Made by a program: the position numbers and the translations under genes. 7,730 nt of DNA from Desulfobacteraceae bacterium UBA5623 (lineage in GTDB: Bacteria; Desulfobacterota; DSM-4660; Desulfatiglandales; Desulfatiglandaceae): the NCBI GenBank assembly GCA_002424495.1, contig DIKH01000231.1, forward strand, positions 1 to 7,730, written 5' to 3'. The notes below the pieces were generated by a model. It was not told where the DNA came from. It was given only the letters and a program-made list of their open reading frames with translations, and ran no database searches. Positions 1 through 4,839 of the stretch are shown piece by piece (position 1 is the stretch's first letter; every line of letters starts with the position of its first letter).

Positions 1-248
1 GGAGGCATTAAAAAGGTTCTCAGGATCAACGCCTCGCTTTACCAATTACCGATCTCCTTCATTTCTTGGTCAACACTTTATAAAAAATCCCCCCTGTTTT
101 CCTTGCATTTCCTTTGCCCGCTCTAGATTAGAAAGACGGAATAACTACTCGAAATTTAACTTCCTTTCATTATTCCGCCTTATCCCTCAATTGCCCAGTT
201 TGCCCACTTCAAATCCGGTGTGAGATGCCAGAATCAGTGTCAGGTAGA

Positions 249-273
249 ATTGGCGAACGGGATTGGCGAACGG
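249..273. repeat. Two tandem 12-bp copies (attggcgaacgg), 13-bp period
   Basis: The sequence attggcgaacgg occurs at 249-260 and again at 262-273, separated by one g. It is a small local duplication in the gene-free left segment. No function can be assigned. Confidence 0.8.
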
Positions 274-390
274 CCATATCTCCCATTTGCTGTTGGCAAC
301 CCACTGACCGCCTCGTGGAGCAAACCGCTTAGTGATGTTCGGCATGTCAAGCGGCATTTAGGGTAAGGTTGAAAATTGTGCCCAAAAACT

Positions 391-427
391 GATGATACAT
401 GGTGACAAACGGTGATACTGAGTGACA
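391..427 (+). repeat. Four helically phased RRTGAYA-like repeats near the attachment site
   Basis: The heptamers gatgata (391), ggtgaca (401), ggtgata (411) and agtgaca (421) recur with an exact 10-bp period. Related motifs appear inverted nearer the junction (tatcacc at 468-474, tatcact at 498-504). Sites spaced by one helical turn on one DNA face are typical of cooperative protein binding. Their position about 100-135 bp from the presumed crossover site would suit recombinase arm sites or an excision-factor site, but that role is inference. Confidence 0.5.
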
Positions 428-430
428 TCC

Positions 431-489
431 TGAACAAGAAGGGTAGGGATGAAAAGGCTATTTATATTATCACCATACTTCTTTGTTCA
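431..489. repeat. Inverted repeat tgaacaagaag / cttctttgttca
   Basis: The left arm at 431-441 pairs with the right arm at 478-489, with one bulged base and a 36-base loop. It lies between the phased repeats and the tmRNA 3' fragment. There is no T-run after either arm, so it does not look like a terminator. It may be part of the binding region of the integrated element. Confidence 0.45.
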
Positions 490-525
490 TCATTATTTAT
501 CACTGTCCGTCATCGTTGAGCAAAA

Positions 526-550
526 GGTTCGACTCCCGCCGCCTCCACCA
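526..550 (+). other. Attachment site: tmRNA (ssrA) 3'-end fragment
   Basis: The 25 bases run from the end of a T-stem through the T-loop TTCGACT, the stem strand CCCGC, the acceptor strand CGCCTCC, a discriminator A and CCA. This matches the 3' end typical of bacterial tmRNA. The left half of the T-stem should read about GCGGG, but here only the last GG is kept and it is preceded by aaaa. No tmRNA body (5' GGATTCGAC-type segment or tag reading frame) is found upstream. A detached 3' RNA-gene end of this length is the hallmark of attR/attL left by a tyrosine recombinase that crosses over in the T-loop. A tRNA 3' end instead of tmRNA is possible, though the discriminator A and T-arm favour tmRNA. 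Confidence 0.62.
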
Positions 551-689
551 TTTTTGACCCCTAAAACCCACTATTTCAGCCTGCTTTTCTATTAGCATTT
601 GAAGCAATCTTTCATTTGATCTTTTCACATATCTTTTGGCCATTTCCGGCTTTGTATAATCTAGAACTTTTTAAACCTTTCAGACAACA

Positions 690-716
690 AGAAACCCGCT
701 GTATATGCGGGTTTCT
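690..716 (-). terminator. Terminator of tRNA-Ala
   Basis: A perfect 10-bp stem, agaaacccgc with gcgggtttct, closes a 7-base loop. Read on the minus strand it lies 31 bases downstream of the tRNA CCA end and runs into a T-rich stretch (TTTCTTGTTGTCTG), which fits an intrinsic terminator for the tRNA transcript. On the plus strand the bases after the stem are not T-rich, so termination in that direction is less likely. Confidence 0.7.
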
Positions 717-747
717 GCACCTATATGGATTTTGTTTGATAAGTAAA

Positions 748-823
748 TGGTGGAGATGAGGGGGATCGAACCCCTAACCTCGGCATTGCGAACGCCGCAC
801 TCTCCCTGTTGAGCTACATCCCC
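748..823 (-). tRNA. tRNA-Ala, anticodon CGC
   Basis: Read on the minus strand, this 76-base sequence folds as a complete cloverleaf. The acceptor arm GGGGATG pairs with CATCTCC (one G-U). The D-stem is GCTC/GAGT, the anticodon stem CGGCG/TGCCG with loop TTCGCAA, the variable loop has 5 bases, and the T-arm is AGGGG-TTCGATC-CCCCT. Discriminator A and CCA are encoded. The anticodon CGC reads the alanine codon GCG. It is transcribed alone, from a near-consensus promoter (870-899) to the hairpin at 690-716. Confidence 0.96.
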
Positions 824-869
824 ACTTTTTTCCAACGGGCACGGACAGCCATTCTTGCATAATAGTTTT

Positions 870-899
870 ATTGTATGGGATTTGACGTTGGGATGTCAA
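870..899 (-). promoter_or_regulatory. Sigma-70 promoter of tRNA-Ala
   Basis: On the minus strand, TTGACA (899-894) and TACAAT (875-870) are separated by 18 bp. This is a near-consensus housekeeping promoter whose start would fall around 863, about 40 bases before the mature tRNA 5' end at 823. Its -35 box faces the -35 box of the rubrerythrin promoter on the other strand. Confidence 0.75.
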
Positions 900-910
900 G
901 AAGTGATAGT
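882..910 (+). promoter_or_regulatory. Candidate promoter of the rubrerythrin gene
   Basis: TTGACG (882-887) is followed after 17 bp by GATAGT (905-910). An overlapping alternative is TTGGGA (888-893) with TATAAC (910-915) at a 16-bp spacing. Either would start transcription shortly before the ATG at 931, giving a very short leader. The TTGAC here and the GTCAA of the opposing tRNA promoter form a TTGAC-N8-GTCAA dyad, so the two promoters overlap and could not both be occupied. Confidence 0.45.
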
Positions 911-930
911 ATAACATCTTTTCTGTAAAT

Positions 931-1272
931 ATGAAAAAGGGAATAAAATCCATTAAAAAAACCAAGACAGAGCAAAATATGCTCGCTGCTTTTGCCGGAG
1001 AATCGCAGGCAAGAAACCGTTACACATATTTTGCCAGCGCAGCCAGAAAGGAAGGTTTTGAACAGATTGCCAAAGTCGAAAAATTTCACGAAGCCCGCTA
1101 CCGCAAGCTGATCTCCAACATCAAAAAGGGCGAGGTTTTCAAAAAGAAATCAGCGGTAAAATGGCACTGCATCAACTGTGGTTATGTGCTGGAAGGGACG
1201 TCAGCCCCCGAGGAGTGCCCTGCCTGCAAGCATCCTCAGTCCTTCTATGAGGCGCTGGCCGAAAACTACTAA
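931..1272 (+). CDS. rbr: Rubrerythrin with internal deletion in the di-iron domain
   Basis: Rubrerythrins are cytoplasmic peroxidases of anaerobes that reduce hydrogen peroxide with electrons passed from a C-terminal rubredoxin centre to a di-iron site in a four-helix bundle. This protein has 113 residues; the family usually has about 190. Residues 14-47 match helix A, including the ligand motif AGESQARNRY (Glu24). The sequence then passes directly from EGFEQIA to KVEKFHEARYRKL (residues 41-60), which is the last bundle helix with its ExxH pair (Glu50, His53). About 78 residues with the two middle helices and their Glu/His ligands are missing, in frame. The rubredoxin-like domain (71-113) is intact, with Cys80, Cys83, Cys96 and Cys99. 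The start has no clear Shine-Dalgarno; family members usually begin near KSIKGTKT, here residues 6-12. It may be a decayed gene, a domain that works as a dimer, or an assembly error. Confidence 0.85.
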   Translation: MKKGIKSIKKTKTEQNMLAAFAGESQARNRYTYFASAARKEGFEQIAKVEKFHEARYRKLISNIKKGEVFKKKSAVKWHCINCGYVLEGTSAPEECPACKHPQSFYEALAENY

Positions 1273-1293
1273 GCTCTCTCCTTCATGAGAAAT

Positions 1294-1617
1294 TTACGCT
1301 TTTGCGAGTTCTCCATGAAGCCAATTTAAATAATCTTTGCTGCCCGCCACAACGGGGATAGCCATGATTTCCGGCACATCATAGGGATGGTTTTCCTTGA
1401 TGACCCGCTCGACTGCCGGATATAGCTTTTTTGTACTTTTTGCAATGCATTGCCACTCGACAGCCTTTTCAATCCGCTCCCTCCACCAATAGGCGCTTTC
1501 GATTGGCCCTACGATTTGAACGCAGGCGGCAAGTTTCCCCTCAAGAAGCGCCTGCGCGATTTTCTGGGCATCTTCCTTCTTCTCCGTCGTCGTGGTAATC
1601 TGAATGAACTCTTCCAT
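1294..1617 (-). CDS. cutA: CutA divalent-cation tolerance protein
   Basis: This is a 107-residue member of the CutA1 family, a very stable trimer with a ferredoxin-like fold linked to copper and other divalent-cation tolerance; the biochemical role is still unsettled. Family landmarks are the opening ITTTTEKKEDAQKIAQ, LAACVQIVGPIESAYWW (residues 29-45, with Cys32), EWQCIAKST (54-62), HPYDVPEI (77-84) and the ending YLNWL (96-100). Length is normal. The frame stays open well upstream, but those residues overlap the methyltransferase gene and do not resemble CutA. The ATG at 1617, preceded by an AAAGAAG ribosome site, is the right start. It begins 11 bases after the methyltransferase stop and is probably co-transcribed with it. 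It converges on rubrerythrin, leaving 21 bases between the stops and no clear terminator. Confidence 0.95.
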   Translation of the reverse strand: MEEFIQITTTTEKKEDAQKIAQALLEGKLAACVQIVGPIESAYWWRERIEKAVEWQCIAKSTKKLYPAVERVIKENHPYDVPEIMAIPVVAGSKDYLNWLHGELAKA

Positions 1618-1628
1618 GTTACTTCTTT

Positions 1629-2420
1629 CTACCTTTCCGAAAATGACCGTGTGCAGGCGTACATCATAATAGCCGCCGCACTTGCCAAGCTTAAGGAATC
1701 CGCCCCAGCCATGCCCGGGATGAACCACTGTTCGTCAACCATAGAAAGCAGCGTCTCCGGCAATCCATGACTCTCGCTGCCCAACAAGATGGCCGTTCGC
1801 CGGTTGCAGAAATGCGGTCGGCGCCCCGCCCTCACATGAGAGCCAATCAGGTAAAAGCGCCCTCTTATGAGCGGCAGGAGTTCCTCAAAAGACACATTTT
1901 CCATAACGTCCAGATGAAACAAGCTTCCCATAGATACCCGCACTACCTTCGGATTGGCAATATCAACGGAGCCAGCGCTTAAAATAAGCGCGCTGAAACC
2001 AAACCAACGGGCCGTGCGCATCAAGGAGCCTAAATTATTGGGATTGCCGATTCGATGAAGAAGCAGAAGATTGCCCGTAGAGTTGTCGATGATTTCATCT
2101 ATATTTTGAGGGCGCGGAGACGAAACCACCGCCATGATCCCTTCTGGTGTTTTGTCCTGGCTCAACCTTTTCCATTGCGATGCCGTCAAGCGATAGATCG
2201 CCACCTCTTGAGGAATTTTAGTTAGAAGCTCACGCCACTGCTGTTTTTCTTCCATAACCAAGATAGCATGGATTTTCCAACTGCTTTGGAGAAGCTCCTG
2301 AACTACTTTAAAACCCTCCGCCAGGAAAAGACCTTCCTGCCGGCGGAATTTACTCATCCGGAGTTTTTCCCACAATTTAATCTGGCTTCGGGAGGGGCTC
2401 GATATTCCGTCAAAAGACAC
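1629..2420 (-). CDS. TrmH/SpoU-family RNA 2'-O-methyltransferase
   Basis: This is a 263-residue SPOUT-class enzyme expected to methylate a ribose 2'-OH in rRNA or tRNA with S-adenosylmethionine. The N-terminal part (about 10-100) matches the SpoU substrate-binding domain, with GLFLAEGFKVVQELL at 30-44. The catalytic knot domain shows motif 1 NPNNLGSLMRTARWFG (126-141, Arg135), the NPKVVRVSMGSLFHL segment (156-170), motif 2 LGSESHGLP (213-221) and motif 3 ADSLSLASAAAIMMY (240-254). Motif 3 usually reads SLNVS; here the Asn is Ser. The start is a GTG at 2420 with GGAAG about 10 bases upstream. A later ATG (residue 22) would cut into the conserved N-terminal domain. The target cannot be told from sequence, so RlmB or TsnR names are not given. 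The gene leads a two-gene unit with cutA. Confidence 0.9.
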   Translation of the reverse strand: MSFDGISSPSRSQIKLWEKLRMSKFRRQEGLFLAEGFKVVQELLQSSWKIHAILVMEEKQQWRELLTKIPQEVAIYRLTASQWKRLSQDKTPEGIMAVVSSPRPQNIDEIIDNSTGNLLLLHRIGNPNNLGSLMRTARWFGFSALILSAGSVDIANPKVVRVSMGSLFHLDVMENVSFEELLPLIRGRFYLIGSHVRAGRRPHFCNRRTAILLGSESHGLPETLLSMVDEQWFIPGMAGADSLSLASAAAIMMYACTRSFSER

Positions 2421-2469
2421 TTTATTTTACTTCCGAGCGCATTTACTTTTAAGATAAATTTTATGGCTC

Positions 2470-2598
2470 TTTCTCATAATATGTGGGTAATGGTTCGACC
2501 GTTCGACGAGCTCACGGCAAACAGCTCACCATGACACTTCTGTCACCCTGAGCTTGTCGAAGGGTGTCGAATCTGGGTTACCCACTTAAAATGAGAAA
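2470..2598. repeat. 129-bp imperfect palindrome with TTCGACRAGCTCA core
   Basis: Successive arm blocks pair outward to inward: TTTCTCAT (2470) with ATGAGAAA (2591), GTGGGTAA (2483) with TTACCCAC (2578), TTCGAC (2494) with GTCGAA (2566), ttcgacgagctca (2502-2514) with tgagcttgtcgaa (2549-2561), and TGACA (2532) with TGTCA (2541). It fills most of the gap between the methyltransferase start and the oadB terminator, and contains no gene. It resembles a REP/MITE-type repetitive element. I believe the core (TTCGACAAGCTCAGGGTGACA-like) is dispersed in many bacterial genomes, but that cannot be checked here. Confidence 0.8.
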
Positions 2599-2618
2599 AA
2601 ACCAACTTTATTATACAG

Positions 2619-2663
2619 AAAAATAAAAAAGCCTCACAAAATTTTTTCTAAAATCTGTGAGGC
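2619..2663 (-). terminator. Intrinsic terminator of the terC-oadB operon
   Basis: On the minus strand, gcctcaca (2663-2656) pairs with tgtgaggc (2638-2631). An A/T-rich inner extension (ATTTT with AAAAT) closes on a 4-base loop. It is followed at once by TTTTTTATTTTT. This is a textbook rho-independent terminator 36 bases after the oadB stop codon. Confidence 0.93.
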
Positions 2664-2698
2664 CGCGCAACTGCTTTCAGAAAATTCCCAATTTTTAT

Positions 2699-3838
2699 CT
2701 AGATAATACCCATGCCCTTCAAGACAGACAACATAACCGCCGCCGCTATGACGGAGCCGATCTGACCGCCGGTATTGGCGCCCATGGCATGCATAAGCAG
2801 AAAATTATGTTTATCATATTTGCGGCCCTCCATTTGGGCGACCCGGGCAGCCATGGGATAAGCGGATATACCAGCCGCCCCGATGAGAGGATTGATCTTG
2901 CCCTTCGTCAAGAAGCACATAAGTTTTCCAAACAGAACGCCCGCCACAGTATCCAGACAAATAGCTATCAGACCAAGCCCCAACACAATAAGTGTCTGGG
3001 GCTTGAGAAATGCGGCCCCTTCCATCGTCGCTCCAATGGAAAGCCCAAGTAAAAGAGTAACGATGTTCGCAATTTCATTTTCGGAAGCTTTGGTAAGTCG
3101 GCTGACAACGCCTGATTCACGCATGAGATTCCCCAGCATGATCATGCCCATCAAGGGCGTGCCTTTGGGTGCGATTATGCAGGTAATCAAGGTGACCCCT
3201 ATGGGGAAAATTATTTTCAGCGTTTGGGAAACCGACTTATGGGGGTACTGCATCCTGATTTTCCGTTCCTTTTCCGTGGTGAGCGCCCGCATGATGGGGG
3301 GTTGAATCAAGGGCACCAGAGACATATAAGAATAGGCCGCCACCGAAACTGCGCCGAGCAGATGGGGCGCATATTTCGAAGTTACATAGATGGCTGTCGG
3401 GCCGTCACATGCGCCGATGACGCCGACTGCCACAGCATCCAGCTTTGAAAACCCCAAAAGGAGGGCCAGCGCGAGTGTCAGGAATATGCCGAATTGGCCG
3501 GCCGCCCCCAGAAGGAGAATCTTGGGATTTTCCAACAAGGGCCCGAAATCCGTCATTGCCCCGATGCCGACAAAAATCAGACATGGAAATATTTCTGTAA
3601 GCACGCCGGAATCATAGAAATAACGAAGCAAACCGCCGGGAGCCATCATGTCCCCCAAAGGGATGTTAACAAGCAAAGCCCCGAATCCGATAGGCACCAG
3701 CAAGAGGGGTTCATAATCCTTTTTGATGCCCAGATACAAAAGCGCACAGCCGACAGCGATCATAATGACATTCTTAATTGTCAGCAACCCAAAGCCCGCA
3801 ACAAGGCTTCCCAAACCGGAACCAATTACTGAAATCAT
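2699..3838 (-). CDS. oadB: Sodium-pump decarboxylase beta subunit (OadB/GcdB/MmdB family)
   Basis: Members of this family are integral inner-membrane subunits that decarboxylate carboxybiotin and pump Na+ outward in oxaloacetate, glutaconyl-CoA or methylmalonyl-CoA decarboxylases. The 379 residues form many hydrophobic segments. Residues known to matter in Klebsiella OadB can be placed: Asp203 is Asp145 in GACDGPTAIY, Tyr229 is Tyr171 in AAYSYMSLVP, and the N-x3-G-x4-S-x6-R set (373/377/382/389) is Asn316, Gly320, Ser325 and Arg332 in NPLIGAAGISAYPMAAR. All are kept, so the channel is probably functional. Length is typical for GcdB/MmdB-type proteins; OadB itself is longer. The ATG overlaps the stop of the small upstream subunit (ATGA), with GGGGGAG as ribosome site. 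No alpha subunit or biotin carrier is adjacent, so the substrate is unknown. Confidence 0.94.
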   Translation of the reverse strand: MISVIGSGLGSLVAGFGLLTIKNVIMIAVGCALLYLGIKKDYEPLLLVPIGFGALLVNIPLGDMMAPGGLLRYFYDSGVLTEIFPCLIFVGIGAMTDFGPLLENPKILLLGAAGQFGIFLTLALALLLGFSKLDAVAVGVIGACDGPTAIYVTSKYAPHLLGAVSVAAYSYMSLVPLIQPPIMRALTTEKERKIRMQYPHKSVSQTLKIIFPIGVTLITCIIAPKGTPLMGMIMLGNLMRESGVVSRLTKASENEIANIVTLLLGLSIGATMEGAAFLKPQTLIVLGLGLIAICLDTVAGVLFGKLMCFLTKGKINPLIGAAGISAYPMAARVAQMEGRKYDKHNFLLMHAMGANTGGQIGSVIAAAVMLSVLKGMGII

Positions 3839-3984
3839 GATTTCTCTCCCCCTGTTTCTTGGTTTTCCCGGTAAGGAAAGAACTTCTTCAGAACATCAAC
3901 AAACAGCGTCAAAACCCACATGGTAAGCAACGTTCCCCCCATCCCAACGAGGGTAATGGTGAATCCGAAAGTAAAATTATCCAT
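3835..3984 (-). CDS. Small OadG-like (gamma/delta) subunit of a sodium-pump decarboxylase
   Basis: This 49-residue protein has one membrane helix (about residues 7-33) followed by a short basic, then acidic, tail. The GFTITLVGMGGTLLTMW pattern is that of OadG-family subunits, which anchor the carboxyltransferase to the beta subunit. Family members are usually about 80-120 residues, so this one keeps only the membrane anchor and lacks most of the soluble tail, including any C-terminal zinc-binding region. It has a strong ribosome site (GGAGG, 5 bases before the ATG). Its TGA overlaps the oadB ATG, which indicates translational coupling and equal expression with oadB. Confidence 0.85.
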   Translation of the reverse strand: MDNFTFGFTITLVGMGGTLLTMWVLTLFVDVLKKFFPYRENQETGGEKS

Positions 3985-4032
3985 TGTTGCCTCCTTAGCT
4001 CGACATGCTCTCTAACCCTGCCATCATGCCCA

Positions 4033-4839
4033 TCATTTTCGAAAATTAATCTCGTTTTTTACGGGTTTATCCGGCGGCATCTCATGAATGAATTTTTCAA
4101 CCCTTTCAAAGTCGTGAATCCGGTGAATTGTCCCTCGCAGCACTATGTTCTCGCCATCATAAAAAACATCAAGCGTCGGCGCGATGACTCTCGGATTAGC
4201 ATGAATCTTTGCCTTCAACCTGGCCGCCAGCGCCCTCCCCATGAGCAAATCCTTCGCTTCCGGTGTTGCATTTTTCTCTTTATCGGCGAGTAAAGCACAG
4301 ACAATTTCTGTAATCTGCTCGCAGGATACCACTGCTGTGTTGAAAACGATATCATAAAGCCTCAAGTCATACCAATCAACATGATAATTCGCATGTATAT
4401 GACCAACCCGCCCCCGGTCAACCTTCTCAATCAGCCAGCGAGCCTCGTTGCGGTCTATGCCATCCACCTCCATCGCCCTTTTGATTCGACTTTCCAGAGG
4501 AGCGGAAAGACGCACTCGCAGAACCTGAGGCAGATCCTTCAATACACAGTTTCCCGCCCGCCCGACAATTATAGCCTTGTCCTTAAGAGCGCATTCATAA
4601 ATATATGCTTCTTCTAAAAAAACAAAACCGCGGTATTCCCATCTGTAGTAATCAAAAAAGGAAGGGGTTGTCTCATCCATCTCGCTGACCAATTCCGCCC
4701 ATCGCTGCTCCCCGATCGCCCTCAGCCCTCGAGTTATTTCTTCCTTATCAATATATTGATAATTCATCCTTTCTGCGATGGCGGAAGCTATGTTCTGTTC
4801 GCCACTGCGAAATTCACGGGATATTGTCAATACGGCCAT
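4033..4839 (-). CDS. Cytidylate-kinase-like protein with C-terminal BON-like region
   Basis: This is a 268-residue protein. Residues 1-185 match the cytidylate kinase-like family (Cytidylate_kin2, P-loop NTPase fold): the opening LTISREF (4-10), YQYIDKEEI (27-35), IIVGRAGN (90-97), LRVRLSAPLESRIKR (107-121) and YHVDWYDLRLYDIVFNT (152-168). After ISREF the usual glycine-rich GSGG reads RSGE (11-14), so phosphate binding may be altered. Residues 202-254 (RALAARLKAKIHANP, DGENIVLRGTIHRIHDFERVEKF) look like a BON-type alpha/beta domain. The real substrate of this family is generally unknown, and CMP kinase activity should not be assumed. The ATG directly abuts the terC stop (TAAATG) and uses an AAGGAGGAGGG site inside the end of terC, so translation is coupled. 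A regulatory nucleotide-binding role for the sodium pump is conceivable but unproven. Confidence 0.85.
   Translation of the reverse strand: MAVLTISREFRSGEQNIASAIAERMNYQYIDKEEITRGLRAIGEQRWAELVSEMDETTPSFFDYYRWEYRGFVFLEEAYIYECALKDKAIIVGRAGNCVLKDLPQVLRVRLSAPLESRIKRAMEVDGIDRNEARWLIEKVDRGRVGHIHANYHVDWYDLRLYDIVFNTAVVSCEQITEIVCALLADKEKNATPEAKDLLMGRALAARLKAKIHANPRVIAPTLDVFYDGENIVLRGTIHRIHDFERVEKFIHEMPPDKPVKNEINFRK

Larger units (their letters stand above)
1..525. mobile_element. Gene-free terminal segment of a probable ssrA-integrated element
   Basis: No convincing protein or RNA gene is visible on either strand in these 525 bases. The segment ends exactly where a 3' tmRNA fragment begins (526), which is the usual arrangement at one end of a genomic island or prophage inserted in ssrA. 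It also carries several short repeats close to that junction, described separately. No integrase is present; if the reading is right, the integrase and the rest of the element lie to the left of the window. The element assignment is inference and rests mainly on the tmRNA fragment. Confidence 0.4.

Noticed and set aside
136..178. Inverted repeat cggaataa / ttattccg in the left segment
   Set aside because: Only 8 bp with a 27-base loop and no T-run; not distinctive enough to call a terminator or operator.
187..357. 56-codon minus-strand open frame (starting MPLDMPNITKRFAPRG, ending EVGKLGN)
   Set aside because: No ribosome site and no recognisable family. It spans the 13-bp tandem duplication, and a competing frame is open across part of the same bases (240-437). 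It may be a degenerate element-borne gene but cannot be supported.
1..550. Complete tmRNA gene (window starts with GGAGGC, which could pair with the CGCCTCC at 542)
   Set aside because: The expected 5' GGATTCGAC-like segment and tag-coding frame are absent, the left T-stem half is missing, and 550 bases is too long. The pairing at the window edge is taken as coincidence.
1281..1320. Inverted repeat cttcatgaga / tctccatgaag as a terminator between rubrerythrin and cutA
   Set aside because: The stem is broken, the loop is about 19 bases, half of it lies in cutA coding sequence, and no T-run follows on either strand.
2883..3832. Several plus-strand open frames of 75-140 codons opposite oadB
   Set aside because: They lie antisense to a well-supported membrane-protein gene, have no family resemblance and arise from its codon bias.
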